A stretch of DNA of 64,000 nucleotides from Pholiota molesta (Eukaryota; Basidiomycota; Agaricomycetes; Agaricales; Strophariaceae): positions 1-64,000 of the forward strand of contig JACGCK010000107.1 in NCBI GenBank assembly GCA_014925825.1. The letters run 5' to 3'. The notes under the pieces are model-generated. The model was not told where the DNA came from, ran no database searches, and was given only the letters and a program-made list of their open reading frames with translations. Positions 43,498-57,973 of this stretch are shown here, piece by piece. Each line of letters starts with the position of its first letter. Within the stretch, counting starts at the first letter, position 1. A program made the translations under genes and the position numbers.

Positions 43498-46400
43498 TTA
43501 AGAACCAGTGTGAGGAGTAGACGAAGCCGCCGCGTTATGGTTCATGAACGGCGGCCCCGGGAAGAACCCGCCCGGCGGGTGCCAGCTATCGCCATTCGTC
43601 GCCGGCGCGTTATTCGCCCACAGCGACCCACTCCCAATCGGCGACACGCCAGGGTGGTGCATCCCATGCAGATGGCTGTTCGTCCCGATCGGCGCCGGGA
43701 TCGGGCGCGCAGGCGAGGGCGAGAACCCCGGCGGGCCCGACGCGCCCCACGGCGCCGGCTGCCCCGCGCGCGGGCTCGTCGGGGCCCAGTTCTGCAGCGG
43801 CGCCATGCCCGCGCCGATCGCGCCCACGCCCGCGCCGATGGGCGCGACGCGGCGCTGCCCCGCGGTCGACACCACCTCGTCGTCGTCCGCAGCGAGCGCG
43901 GACGAGCCGAGGAGCCCCTTGGGGCTCGGGGAGCGGCGGCTCGGCGACCCAGAGCCCGAGCTCGCGCCCTCGCCCGACCCGCCCGCGATGGGGCGCGCGA
44001 TCGGTGCAATGGGGCGCGTGATGGGCCCGAGGCCGGACACAGGCGCGTCCGCCTGCGGGTTCACGAGCGCCATCGAGCCGCGGCGGCCCTGGCCGGGCGC
44101 GAGCATCGCCGGGGCAGGTGTGCTCGCGGGGGCCAGGGGCGTCTTGGGCTTGGGCGGCCCGATGGGGGAGGGGGTGCCGGGTGAGATGTTCAGCGGGCTG
44201 CCACCAAGGGGCATGCCAATGGACATGGGCATGCCGCGCGAAAAGGTAGGATCGAACGAGGAGGGGCCGGCGTTGAAGCTGCGCGCGAGACCCGACGGCG
44301 GGAGCGGCGTGCCTGGGGGCAGGTGCTGCTGGTGCTGCATGTTCGGGCTGTTGAACGGGTACTGCATGGGGAAGGCCCCGACGCGCGGGGAAAGCGCGGG
44401 CGGCGGTATCATGACAGGGCCTTGCGGGTGGCCGAACATCTGCGGCGGCAGGTGCTGGGGTAATTGCTGCTGGCCGATGTTGCCCAGAGGCGGGAGGTGG
44501 TGCTGGCGCGACATGTTGGACTGTTGCTGCTGCTGTTGCTGTTGTTGTTGCTGCTGCTGCTGCTGCTGCGGGGGCTGCTGCAACTGCTGCGGGTTCTGCG
44601 GGAGCGGGTGAGGTCGAGGAACCTGACCCTGTCCCACTACACCAGGGGGCGAGATCGCCGACGGAGTAGGAGGTACATGCTTGTTGTTGACGGCCTTCTT
44701 CGCAGGTGCGCCATTGGTGACAGTAGCCGGGTTGGGTGTACGAGGCAGCGAGGCCGTGGCAGCGACAGGTGGAACAGAGCTGGCCTTGGTGGGCGTGACG
44801 AGAGTAGGAGTCGACGACGAAGCGGAAGCATTAGCACGCACAGGCGCCTTGACACTGTTCGCTTGTGCCTGGGCGATAGCGGCGGCGCGCTGCTGCGCAG
44901 CAAGTTTCTCCTTGGCCTCGCGCTGCTCTTTCTCCTCCTTCTCCTTCGCAAGGCGCTTTTCCTTCTCGGCCCTCTCGCGCTCCTCCCGTTTCTCCTTCTC
45001 GATGCGCTCCCGCTCCGCCCGCTCCTCCCGCTCCTTCGCCAGCCGTGCCTCCCGCTCCTCCTTCGCCTTGCGCTCCTTCTCCTCGCGCTCCTTCTTCGCC
45101 CGCTCCTCCTTCTCCTTCTTCTTCTTCTCCCGCTCGAGCTCGCGCTCGCGCTCCTCCTGCTGCCGTTTTTTCTTCTCCTCCTCCTTGCGCAGGCGCTCTT
45201 CCTCGGCCTGGCGCTTCGCGGCCTCGCGCCGCTGGCGTTCGTCCTCGCGCTTTTTCCGGTTCTCCTCCTCTTGTGCGAGCTGCTTGGCCTTGAGCGCGGC
45301 CTCCTCCGCGGCCTTCTCCGCCGACTTGGCCGCCTTCTCTTCCTCCTTGGCTAATTTCTGCTGCCTGCACGCACCCAAAAATAAAACAGATCGAAGAAAA
45401 AAAAAACCAAAAATAGCGATCAGCCCCTGTCGACAGCGCACACGCCGAAGGGAACATAAGAATAGATGACGCACCGCTTCTTATCTTTCTTCTTCTGGTT
45501 CTGCGTCTGCTTCTTCATCTCACGGTCGCGCGTGGACTTGTCCTCCTCGTCGAGCTCGCGGAGGAGCTGCAGCTGGCGCTCCTGCGCGACCTTCTCGCGG
45601 TACGCGGTCAGTACGCGCTGCTCGAACATGCGCGCGGCGAAGATCGAGAACATCCTCTTGCCCTCCTCCATCTTCTGCTCCTCCGTCATCGGCTGTGAAA
45701 AAGAGATAGAAATACAGAGGCGTGTAAGTTAGCAGATCTGCGGAGGCAGTTGGGGGCGACGGCGGCGTACCTCTTCCTCGTCGTCCTCTTCGTCCTCGTC
45801 CTCGTCCTCGCTCCCGCCGGCGTCGTCCTCGCCGTCCTCGTCCGCCTCGCTCCCCTCGCGGTCCTCGTCGCTCTCCTCGTCGCTCTCGTCCTCGACGTCA
45901 TTCGCCGCCTCCTCCTCGCGCTGCATGCGGCGCTCCGCGAGCTGCTCCATCATCTCCAGGAACTTCTGCCCGTCGTTCTTCAGCAGGTCGTCCGCGACGG
46001 TGAGGATGTTGCCCGGCCCTGCAGCGGGTAGCGAAGTGTCAGCGGGAGGTGCAGCAGAAATGGGAACAAGGCAATTGTTTTACGTACCGGTGACGGTTAG
46101 GCTGTTTCCGATGTTGAACAGCCCGTCGCGGCCCTTGCTCGGAGGGGCCCGCCGCCCGTTGGCTGGCGGCGGTGCGCGCCTGTTGGGGTCGAGCGGCTGG
46201 CCCTTGGGTATGCGGTCGCTGGGGAGCCGGCGCCCTGCCGGGTCTGGCTGGTCGACTTCGTCCTCGTCCTCTTCTTCTTCTTCTTCCTCCTCGCCCTCCT
46301 CCTCCTCTTCCTCCTCTTCCGCGCCCTCCTCCTCCTCCTCTTCCTGGTCTTCGTACTGGTCGCCGTCATATTCCTCCTCCTCCTGCTCTTCCTCTTCTAG

Positions 46401-47416
46401 GTCGCTTTCCTTGCCGGGCGGTGGGTGGTGATGGGGGTGCGGGTGTGGATGCTGTTGTTTGCGGCCATTGGTGACAGGGGGCAGGAGGGCTTGGGGTGGC
46501 GGACCGCGGTGTGGGACTTGGTGCTGTTGCTGCTTCGCAGCGCGGGCCCGCTTGGGGTGTGCATGGGCGGCGGCGACGACGGCGCCGTTCTTGTCGAGCT
46601 CTACGCTGCCGGGAAAGGGGCCGGGGCCTGGCGGCGGGGGGATGGTGCCACCGGACGAGACGTAGCGCTGCTGGTAGTTCGCGTACTGTTCTAGCTCCTC
46701 GTAATAAGCATCGTACAGTACCTCGAGCTCTTCCTCTATTGCATTCCTGTGTGGTTTGAAGCAGGATCGTCCGGTGATCGGGGGGAGATCAAGAGATACA
46801 GGGAGGGCATGGAAAGCAAGCAGAGAGCAGCGTCAGCAACGGTGGTGACAGCGGAGAGCGAGAAAAATAGAACAAAAAAAGGGGGACAACGTGGTGGGGG
46901 AAAGGGCACGCACCGCTTCCTGCCACAGACCGCACAGGAGCAGCTGTGCTTCTGCTGCTCCTTCATTTTCTTGAGGACGGTGTCCTTCTCGATCTTGACG
47001 AGATTCCGACGTTCCTGCTCGCCGAGCCCGAGCCAGAAGTCCTTGATGCGTTCGCGCTCCTCGGTGGTGCTCGTGCTCCATATCTTGTTGGCGTTCGCCT
47101 TGCCCTTCTGCGCGGCGGTGGGGCCTGTGCTGCCCGCAGCCTGCGACCCCGCGCCGGCTGCGGCCGCCCGCCCCTTGGCGGCGGTGCCCGCGGTGGACGT
47201 CGGGGGCGATGGGTGGCGATGGGGCTGCGGGGGCGGCTGCTGGGCCTGCTGCTGGGTGTAGACGGGGGCCTTGGAGGCGGCGCGTGCGCTCTTGGGCTGC
47301 TGCTGGGGCGCGGGGGCGGTGGTCTGTGCGGGCGGATAGCTCATGGGCTTTTTTCCGATGGAGATGGAGGACGGGGGCGCTGGGGGGCCGGCGGGCGCTG
47401 CTCTGCTCACGGGCAT
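43498..47416 (-). CDS. NST1: Stress response protein NST1
   Basis: NST1 family proteins are long, charged cytoplasmic fungal proteins linked to salt tolerance; the biochemical role is not settled. The ATG at 47416 ([10 protein letters not shown]) begins a Pro/Gln/Ala-rich N-terminus. Then: [20 protein letters not shown] and a Cys-x4-Cys-x2-Cys segment before [22 protein letters not shown]; very acidic Glu/Asp blocks; and [21 protein letters not shown] long Glu/Lys/Arg coiled coil (45350-44900) and a Pro/Ser/Gln-rich tail with a run of 16 Gln (44521-44568) follow. Introns lie near 46750-46915, 46025-46090, 45695-45770 and 45365-45475. The stop is TAA at 43498. Order and composition match the family; gene symbol by family resemblance. 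Confidence 0.85.
44521..44568 (-). repeat. Poly-glutamine codon run in NST1
   Basis: Sixteen consecutive CAG/CAA codons on the minus strand. The mixed codons make it less slippery than a pure CAG run, but it is likely to vary in length among strains. Confidence 0.85.
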
Positions 47417-48777
47417 GGCAGGAGGACAACCAGGTAGCGATTGGTCAGCCCGGCCAAATTTTCCCATTTCCCTCCCCGGACATGCCCATATCGGGCCACT
47501 CCCGGCCCCGCGGGCGCGCTTGCCTCTTTCGTCGCCCGCAGTCCCCACGACTTGCTATAGCTACCATATTCTATCTTCTTTCTATCTGACTCGATTATCG
47601 CGCGTCTTCCTTGTTCCTTACTAGGGGACGATCGATCGTGGCTGTTGACTCTATACAATTGTCTAAAGGTAATACCCAGGTGAGGCAACAAAGCGGGTGC
47701 AGCCGTAGCGTTATATTAAAAGCGCGCATTGAAAAATGATCTATGACTCCCATACTAAGGGCCTTTCAAGCTCGGCCTGATCCTTGTACTGCTTTTAGCA
47801 AAGAACAAAAGATTTCTCAAAAACGGGCGAAATCGAAGCTAACGGACATCAACCGAATCCGATACCTCGCGAGCGCTGTCAATGATCAGGGTCAGGTTGC
47901 CTCAATGCGCATTGCGTATGCGCCGTGCGCTCGTGCGTCGTCAGACCAACTCAGACGCGCCTAAGTAATAAAGCTCACACGCTCGGTGGCACTTGCGCAA
48001 AGTGCCGGCGGCATCAAAAATACAGAATTTGTTGAACATCAGAAAGTTTGTCGAGCAATAAGTATGACCGACACGATTGAAACTAACGCCTACCCTCATT
48101 GCTTTGCATCTACACCGCGCGGCGCGCGGTAGACATCTCTGAGGCTCGCACATAGTGAGAGATCTTGGGCCCATGATTTCCAGGGCGTGGATATGCACTG
48201 CTCTCTACAAAAAGGCGTAAGTACGCTGATTGGCGCACCAACTTATATAAGGAGACGCCGACTTCTTTGTTCTCGTATGCGCATCTCGGCGGTGACGGTT
48301 AGTGTTCTGAAGAAGACTGGATCTTTCATGCAAGGAGCGCATAAGTGAGTACGTTTTGGATACTCCCTCAGGCGCGAACTGTCTTCGCAAAAGACCCATT
48401 CATGTTCATCAAACTGCTCCGGCCCAAGTCCTATGAACACAAGATTATCAGTCTCCTACACCAGCAATCCGAGCCATGGAATGAAGCCAATTTTGCCTGG
48501 CGTCGTTCCTGTATCGTCCTCTTCCTAATGATACGTACCATTTTGTGGTCTTTTCCAAGGTGAACTCCACATATAACTATCTCATGCTACATCTCAAACG
48601 GTACCTCGTTCTAGATGCGATAAAGGTATGGAGACAAATCCTCCTAGGTTAATTCAAGTAAGGCAGTACAGTACTGGACATTATTCAATGCGTACTGAGC
48701 AATACAGAGGCTGCCGCATATTTGACGAAGGCCTGATCTACGAACAACTAGTATACAGAGAAAAAATTCCACCAGTA
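47417..48777. other. Intergenic with possible kinase-like remnant
   Basis: No intact gene. Around 48400-48560 on the plus strand the words SYEHKIISLLHQQSEPWNEA and, in another frame, PGVVPVSSSS and YHFVVFSK recall the N-lobe of agaricomycete kinase-like proteins. The frame is broken by stops, so at best it is a decayed fragment. The remainder shows nothing. Confidence 0.35.
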
Positions 48778-50352
<1,575 letters not shown>

Positions 50353-50413
50353 TCAATGTACCTTGTGCTGCCACCAACCAACACCCAACTGCCACCTACG
50401 AAATAACTGATAC

Positions 50414-51891
50414 ATGCATTCTTTCGAGCTACGCATCCCTCCTGAGCTAGCAGAGTCTGTCATAGACGAAGTAACTGCTTTCTCCCATACGCCGACATGC
50501 ACTAGCACCCTATCGTCCCTCGCCCTCGTGTCACACGCATTTCGGCATCGAGTGAACAAACACAGATTTCGAGAAATCACTCTTATCCGCACAGACGAAG
50601 TTCGCGTGTTTGCTTTTTTACTCAAAAGTGACTCAAGATTGTGGCCACAAGACGAGGGGTTGCATGCTTACATCCGAAAAGTCAAGATTTTCTTAGGGGG
50701 AAGCCGACATGGAAACATGGATGTTTTGCCGATGCTGAACAGCGGCTACATGAAATTCATCCTTGATAAATTATTTCGCAGATATACTCGAGACCATGCA
50801 CCTGCACTATCTTTTTCCTTGGTTTGGGGTGTCGCGGTGGGATGCGAAAGGCTCAGCGATTCTGACGAACAGTATCAACTCGACTGGGAGGAATTAAATG
50901 ATGATCTCCAATCGTCATTCCTGAATATGGTTCAAGAGTCTTGTTTGACTGACCTGCATGTCTTGTCTTTGGACAATATACCGAGGGACCTTGTTCATAA
51001 ATGCGACATCTCTACTCTCAGTTTTGTTAATGTTACATTTGCCTCATCGTTGGATCTGGACCAATCCACGGCAGGTATCTTAGATTCTTGGCATCTTGAA
51101 CACATCAATGAATTCACTACCGACCACTCTACCTCACCCATGGACTACATTGGCACTGTTGCCTACCATGCATCACCATCCACCCCGATTTTCCCAAATT
51201 TGAACCATCTCGTCTGCTGTATTTGCGATGACAAAGAATATGAAATGACCGTTGCGCTTATGCAACGTGCAACCATGCTGGATACTCTTTCATTGACATT
51301 ACTCGGTAAGTCATAAATAATAATCTTTCAATCAAGCCAAAACTAATAATCCCAAACTTTACAGAGCCAACGAAGCGAGCGAAGCATTTATGCTACGATC
51401 ATTTTTTGAACTTGGAAGCCCTCACAGTGTCATACTATAACCCTTTGCGACCATTCGCACCGAATTATCCGGAACTGGTCCACAACGTTATCGACGTCTT
51501 CAGGCCTACCATCCCTTCTGTTCGACAACTGTCTCTTGGTTTTACGGTCTTTTCAGTGAATGACTGTTCGACTAATCTCGAGACAATCTTTAGACATCAT
51601 GACTTTTCCACCATCGATGACTTCCTTGCGAATTCTCTACCTCCTACTCTCGAAATTCTTCATATTTGTATCAGTGTGGTCATGACTACATGGACGACCG
51701 AACGTTGGGTTACCGAAAAATTTCAAGAGGAGGGCAGCAAGTATGCGCGTAAATTCTTTCCTCGGCTTTCAAAGCTATCCATCTTTTCCATCATGACTAA
51801 GGCAAATACATATCGGTATATCGATGAAGAACATTACTCCAGCCACCCAGGGTATAAGTGGAAAGGTATCTGGGGCATAACAGAAGATTGA
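50414..51891 (+). CDS. F-box-like protein with LRR-type C-terminus
   Basis: The ATG at 50414 starts MHSFELRIPPELAESVIDEV, followed by SSLALVSHAFRHRVNKHRFR, an F-box-like motif of an agaricomycete family unrelated in sequence to the pair at 31.7 and 41.2 kb. One intron (GTAAGT near 51305 to ACAG near 51364) joins two exons. The remainder has Leu-rich segments (LTDLHVLSLDNIPRDLV, VRQLSLGFTVFSV, TLEILHICIS) typical of these proteins. A substrate-adaptor role in an SCF ligase is inferred. It starts about 200 bases from the divergent SRPK-like kinase and shares its promoter region. Confidence 0.75.
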
Positions 51892-52476
51892 TTCATAGTG
51901 GCAGCTATCTTACCCGTGTTTAAACAGAAATATATTTCGTATAGAATGCTTTCTGCATTCTAAGTTATACTGAGTGATCCTGTGTTCATGGTGAGCTACT
52001 GAAATCCTAACCACATATTTGGTAGCATCCGTATACATTCCAGATTCCTATATGGAGTACAGTAATTCGGGGCGAGTGTGCCGCTTGTCGGTCTTACCGC
52101 GTTATTCGTGCTCAGGCGCTCAAGGTAACAATCAAAATAAACACAGTTTTTGCACATCGATTATTGATTGGGCGCTCACGGATAGAAGCTTACATAGGAT
52201 CCGAATGACTATTGTCCGAATGTAAAATAACGATATCATAGAATAAAGACATCAGCTGGGACTAGCTCTATATATTAGACGCGACTGCATAGGCTGCTTG
52301 AGCAGAAGAGGTGGAGATGAGATGAGATGAGGGTGCGAAAACGACTATGTATGCATCAAAGCATCATATACAGTCTGCGAACAATGCCTAAATGGCAGGC
52401 TCACATCCCATAAGGCAAAGCAAATCATCAATCACCTACACGGAGGGATTAGTTAGTCCTGATAAGCACCCCATGC
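51892..52476. other. Intergenic, no gene seen
   Basis: Region between convergent genes, with GAGATGAGATGAGATGAG microsatellite-like sequence near 52313. Nothing else stands out. Confidence 0.6.
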
Positions 52477-54901
52477 TCATGATGAATACCGATTCTCCCC
52501 GAACCCATTGTTCCTCAACATCGGACTCGGCAAGCCCCGCTCAATTCGACTATCGTCCACCGACCCCGTCCTCGCAACATTCATATTCACCATCATCCCT
52601 TGCCTCCCTTGCTCCATCCCGTCCATCGACCTCCCACCCAGCCCCACGTCCGTGCCATCGTCCATATCGTCATCGCTATCCGCAGGCGTTCCCGCGCCAC
52701 TCGCGCCCGCGCTCCCGGTGCCCGAGCCCCCAATACCACCCAGGCCCAGCCCAGCCGATCGCCGCGCACGGCGCGCGTGGAACGTTCTGCTCGCAGTGGC
52801 GTTCGAGAAGATCGGGAGGAGGTAGCGCTCATCGAGCGCCTGGAACCACTTGCCGTCCTCCCCGACGTTCATGCCGAGGGTGCCCGCGCGGGGCGGGTGC
52901 GTCCCGTCGCTCGGACCAGGCACTCCACCAGAGGTGGGAGTAGGGGCAAGTGGAAGGACCTCGCCGCCATCCGAATCGTATGACTCCGACGAGGAAGTGG
53001 AAAATGGCGGGTTTGCACCTAGAGGCGTGACGGGTGAAAGGGGTGGCTGCTGGTTATTCTGATAGTCCCGCAAGTGGTTGTTGTTTTGATATTGGTGGTT
53101 ATATGCACGCGGAGCGTAGTGGGTACCGATACGCGCTGCTCCCCCACGCCCAGCGCCAAGGACGGACGGTTCGTCCTCCATAAACCTGTACCACCGCGCT
53201 CCCCCACGGCTCGCAGCATTCCACGCACTGCGTGTGGGTGGATACACGGGCTCCTCTTCGTCGGAGCTTACGCCTGCATCGTCCTCCACGCCCGTCCGAA
53301 TGCCAAGTACCTCAAGCATCCGCGCCGTTGTCCCACCAAAGAGAACGACGGTGAGCACGACGACGATAAGGACAGTTGTGCGCATCATCTGTGCGTTGGG
53401 CCCCTTGAAGCCCGCAGCAAGAGCGACGCCGACTGCGCCGCGGAGGCCAGCCCAGAAGAGCATCATCTGATACGAGTGGGGCAGCTCTTCCGTGCGCTGG
53501 CCACGAACGTGCCGGTGGAAGAGGTTGATTCCCTCCGAGAGCGGGAACACTGCGGCGTAGCGCGTGAAAACTACGGAGATGGTGGTGATGAGGATGAAAA
53601 CAGGTTTCACATAGCCGAATATGGGTTCCGTCAGAGGAGCGCCAGTAAAAAGGGACATGCCGAGGTATACGAAGATGAAATTCTCTGAAAGTTGCGCCAG
53701 CGTGGAGAAGATATACTTTGTCGCTCGCTGTGTACGACGCGACATGGTGTGGTACGCGTAGTGTTTTAGCGTGATGCCGCAGAAAAGGAGCGAGACAATG
53801 CCTGACATCGATAGTCCGTTCGAGAAGAAGTAGCAGGTGTAGGCACAGAGGGCGACGAGGCATGATTCGATGGATGGATAAAGATGTAGGTATGAGTGCT
53901 TGAGCATTAATGACGTTGCGAGTCCGAACGCTACGCCGAGCGCCATCGAGACGCTGAACGACAGCAAGAAAATACCAATACCATGGAAAATGGATCGCAG
54001 GTACACATCTGTGCCATGGAACTGGCTCAGTGTCCTGTGAAAGTTCAATAAAACCCCAAAGACAGAAAATAAAATACGAATCACTTACTCATACATAACA
54101 ATACTCACGGCATCGTTCAATAAGCTCTCGCCAAAAATAACGGTGTACAGCTTCGGGTCGACTTTGTACTGGTTGAAGATTGCGAGAATGGTGACAGGGT
54201 CCGTCGCGGAAAGCGTCGAACCAAAGATGAGGCATTCGATAAGCGGTAGCTTGTCCGTATCAATGCCCAGATAGGAGTATATGTATACAAGAACGCTATG
54301 CCGCAAGTATAAAGCACGAATCATAAGGGAGCCATGGCAAAACGTACCCGACGCCGACGGCTGAGATGAAGGTTCCGAGGAAGGCAAATGTAAGGATGGA
54401 GCCAAAATTGCGGAAAAAGTTGTCCTACACAGGATTAAGATAATTCCGTAAGAAGAAGAAGAAGAAGCGCGACCGACCTGCTTGAGCTCATATCCCGAGT
54501 TTAGAATAATTGGAGGTAACAGCAGGTTGAAGAATATCGTGTGCTTGAATGTCTGCACAATAGTTAGCAAGCATCCCACTCCCATATCACTCATTGCCAT
54601 CCTCCACAACTGCTATTCATGAATCCATTCAACTCACCAGCATCTCCCTAATCATCTCGCCCGGCGCAATCCTCACCACCAAACCAACAAACATGCCCGC
54701 AAAGATCGACACGAGCGTCTCATGGACCGCGCGGATGCGCTTGATCTGGAGGTAGTACGACGTGAGCAGCGAGAGGATGAGCAGCATGCACACGAGGAAC
54801 AGCGACCACGACGAGTAGTACTCTTCCTCTGCGACAGGCTCTGAAGGCGCCGGGGTCTCGTTCTGCAGCATATCCAGGGGCATTTTGAAGGCCATATTCA
54901 T
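52477..54901 (-). CDS. Na+(K+)/H+ exchanger, NHX/CPA1 family
   Basis: It exchanges monovalent cations for protons across an endosomal, vacuolar or similar membrane and controls luminal pH. The start is the ATG at 54901 (MNMAFKMPLDMLQNETPAPS). About 12 membrane segments. Key motifs: FFNLLLPPIILNSGYEL (amiloride-site region), STLSATDPVTILAIFNQYKV, GESLLNDAVSIVMYE (the ND pair of electroneutral exchangers), FVYLGMSLF and FWAGLRGAVGVALA. Introns lie near 54087, 54295, 54425 and 54555. The cytosolic tail from about residue 480 is Gly/Pro/Asn-rich with acidic DSDDDMDDG and ends GENRYSS. Domain order is normal for fungal NHX1-type proteins. Confidence 0.88.
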
Positions 54902-55332
54902 TGGCGTCTAAGATATGCGTGGATACGTGGCGAGTTTTGATATGGTGCCCGAGGCGTTGGAGACCCGGTTAAGGTCTACACGCTGGCGGTTTGGGGCAGC
55001 GGCGACGAGGATGTCGTGGTGGCGGTTTGGAAGGGATAGGTTACGTAATGCTCCTACAACGCTGTATGTTGTACACAACACTACAATACTGCGGCGCGGC
55101 AATTAAAGGCATTGTCAATTTGACCGAACATATCGAATTGCTCAGAGTTTGCTAGGCTTCTGGCGATAATGAAATGTGTCGGCGCTACTCATATGACAGA
55201 CCAGCAAAATATATAAATGAGTGAGGGGTTAGCAGGACGGATAAATTACTTTTATGTAGTAGATCTATGTGTATTAGTTTATTTCAGAGTCAATCTTTGC
55301 ATCCGCCACTAGCCCCAGGATCAACATGCCCA
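54902..55332. other. Intergenic, no gene seen
   Basis: Promoter region of the exchanger gene and the 3' flank of OXA1. No coding signal. Confidence 0.55.
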
Positions 55333-56490
55333 TTATCTCCGCTTCTGTTGCTGTTGCTGCTGAAGCTTACCCGCCTCGATAAAATCGCTCACTCCTTTGC
55401 GCGCGTAGGCCAGGGTTTCAAAGGGAGAGGGGAGTTTGCCCTGTTTGTTGCGGGGAACAATGGGAATATCAAGGGCGCGACGTACGGAAGGGCGTTGCAG
55501 AACAACCGTTTGCAGGAAAGTGAAGGTGGATGTCGTGAGCAGAGAGACCACGAGAGCCTATAAAGAGTATGAGCTGATGTACAGGTATGAGAGCAGGATA
55601 CTCACCCCACTGAAATCAGTCATAACATAAAAACCCATCACAGAGAAGATGCGCAGGAAGTTCATGAGATGGCCCATACCTGGGCGAGCGTCCAGCGTCA
55701 TGTCCTTTGCAGCGACCGAAATCTGCAAATTCACCAGTGCACAAAGCAAAGCGGGCAACATATACGTAGGGTCGGGTACCGTCAAGTCCGGAATGAGTGC
55801 GAAGCCACTCTGCTTGAGCTGTTCCAAAGGAAGCAAGCCCATTTCCCTAACAGCGAAGAACGTGCCCAACGTGATAGGGAGCTGAACCAAACCAGCTAAG
55901 CCAGCAAATGGGTTGATACCGTGCTTCTTGTTGAACGCAGTGGACGCCGCCTGGGCACGGAGGAGCTGGAGCTGGTTCTTGGACTTGTATGCTTCCATCA
56001 CATCCAGGCGGTGCTTTTCTATGGCGGCCTGGTGGGGTTGCATGCGGGCGGACGCGCGCAATGCGAACACCGCGAATGGGACGCAGAGAGCGCGCCAGAA
56101 GGCAGTGCCGGCAACGATGGTCCAGAACCATGGCATGCCAGTGGCGACATTGATGAGCTCCATGGACCATTCCACGAGGCCTGAGGGCGACCAGCCACCG
56201 AGTCCCATGGCGGCGAAGTCTCCGTATTGGAGCGGTGGGGGTACGTTGGAAGCAAGGGTATCAACCGTGTCGTTAATCAAGGATGTGGCATCGAGGCCAA
56301 CTTCGGGTGTCGGTCCCTCTGGGATATCCGAGCTCGAAGGCGGGGTTGAAGTAGAAAGGGACCGAAATGCAAAAGGTGCACCTACACGGTTCGCACGGGA
56401 GTTCTGCTGAATCTGTGTTCAGAGTATCCGACATTCGTAGAAGACTATTTCTCACTTGAAGTAATGAAGAGAATAAGCGCGTATTCGCAT
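55333..56490 (-). CDS. OXA1: Mitochondrial inner-membrane insertase OXA1
   Basis: YidC/Oxa1-family insertases place proteins made in the mitochondrial matrix (for example respiratory-chain subunits) into the inner membrane. The ATG at 56490 starts MRIRAYSLHYFK, continued after a GTGAGA...TTCAG intron by QNSRANRVGAPFAFRSLSTS, an Arg/Ser-rich mitochondrial targeting sequence. Exons 56490-56455, 56406-55606 and 55557-55333 total 1,062 bases (353 aa). The core shows GLGGWSPSGLVEWSMELINV, WFWTIVAGTAFWRALCVPFA, LGTFFAVREMG and further membrane segments. The C-terminal basic/Gln-rich tail (LQQQQQQKRR) fits the matrix coiled tail that binds ribosomes. COX18 is the alternative relative, but length and tail favour OXA1. 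Confidence 0.85.
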
Positions 56491-56934
56491 TTGAGCGACG
56501 CAAGAGCAGTGAAGAGCTAACAATTCCGATAGCCGCTCGTCAGCAAACAAAGTTGACACGCAACTATGCTACGCACCTCAACAACGCCCCTTTCCGCACA
56601 CCCAATCCTACAAAGGCCATTCTACTGGTCCACGAGCCGCCCAGATATGCTCGACAATGATGGAGGTTGTGCTACTAACACCCGGAGGTCCTTGAAGCAA
56701 GTCGAAGTGAAAATTCAAAGATTCTAATTTCTGAAAGAATAGAAATTGCGGGTTGATTCCGATCACGTGTTGTGCCGGCCCGGCCCGGAGTCCCTGGAGT
56801 TCGACCACTGGCCTCACCTTGGCCTCACCACGCCTCGCTCTTTCCAGCTTGTCACCACATTGATAACCTCTCGATCTTCTACAATTCATTAGGTTCTATG
56901 AACGGCAAGCACTTGTGCTAGGCATATAAAAGAA
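56491..56934. other. Divergent promoter region
   Basis: Space between the divergent OXA1 and DUF202 genes. TATAAA occurs at 56925-56930 just upstream of the DUF202 start codon, too close to be a normal TATA box for that start. No gene seen. Confidence 0.5.
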
Positions 56935-57625
56935 ATGAGCACTACCGGAACACATCGAACATATAGGTACGTTGAACCATGTGGAGCAGCTCGCGAGCAA
57001 GGTCGCCATTTGGCTGCATTTTGGCTGAAATGCTGTCTATGTGGACAGAGGCCATCGCCGGAGATCATTTCAAGCTGCAGATGTCAACGAACTTGTCGAA
57101 ATTCGAGCACGTCAGCGGACATTCCACGGAGCTTACAGCCGCACGGCGCTCAGCTCTTTGGGGTATGCGTTGACCATTTTGCGGCTGTTCGATCCTGATT
57201 TTCATCGAAGTGAGCTGCATTCTGCCATCATAAAAACTCATCCGCCTTACATTCATATCTTACGCACTCTGCGTTGACAATTTTTTGTGCCAACATCCCA
57301 CTGTATTTCATGCAATGCTTATTTTCTATCTTTAGTTGGCCTCCTCTTCGCCATCTTAGGTGGCCTTCTCTTTATTGTAGCCTACTTTCGCTCGCGGCAC
57401 TCCACGCATGACTTCGCGGATCGGCACAAGGAGTCGCATCTGCTCGACGTCGCGATCCAGACCAAGGGCCAGGAGGGCACGCGTGTTTTCGGGCGCCCGT
57501 TCGTCACTGCAGGCTGGATTGTAATCCAGGTGACCGTCATTGTTGCTGCAGTAGAGATTGCCCTTCTCGCGTTGATCTTTCGACATCCAATTTCGGTGCG
57601 CTCGCTTTTCACTGGGATGGAGTAA
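56935..57625 (+). CDS. DUF202-family membrane protein (160 aa)
   Basis: Exons 56935-56966, 57049-57209 and 57336-57625 join in phase to 483 bases. The N-terminal segment is VNELVEIRARQRTFHGAYSR, then TALSSLGYALTILRLFD. Three hydrophobic helices follow (LLFAILGGLLFIVAYF, and TAGWIVIQVTVIVAAVEIAL after RVFGRPFV). The R-A-R-Q-R-T-F...R-T-A-L pattern followed by three helices fits the DUF202 fold found in yeast vacuolar and other small membrane proteins. The function of the family is not well established. The second intron (126 bases) is longer than others in the window. Confidence 0.75.
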
Positions 57626-57973
57626 TGCTTTGCTTGACTTTTTTGGCACAGAAATGAAGGACCTTGTTACCGGTTTTTGCACGCAACCACTCGATGCAAC
57701 CGTGATGCGTGCCCATGCTCTGTGCCCACACTCTATGGAGCTCTAACGTCTTTCAAAGGGATGTCCTATGTAAAGTCATCATGATATCATAGCCTCCAGG
57801 ATACATGTAAAACCATCCTGACTTCCATCTTGTTTATTCACTCCTCTAGTTCTCACATATGGTAGTAATCTGGAATCGAAGTCGTTTAGCGCTCAAGTGC
57901 AATTGGAAACAAAAATCCCATAATTCACGACACTTTATCAACAAACATGGAGACCATCGATCATCATCGTACA
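57626..57973. other. Intergenic, no gene seen
   Basis: 3' flanks of two convergent genes; nothing recognised. Confidence 0.5.

Noticed and set aside
43544..45469. Long plus-strand open frames opposite NST1
   Set aside because: Antisense of GC-rich, low-complexity NST1 exons (poly-Gln, Glu/Lys coil); no splice structure or family match of their own.
48345..48563. Plus-strand frame as an intact kinase gene
   Set aside because: Kinase-like words fall in different frames with stops between; at most a remnant.
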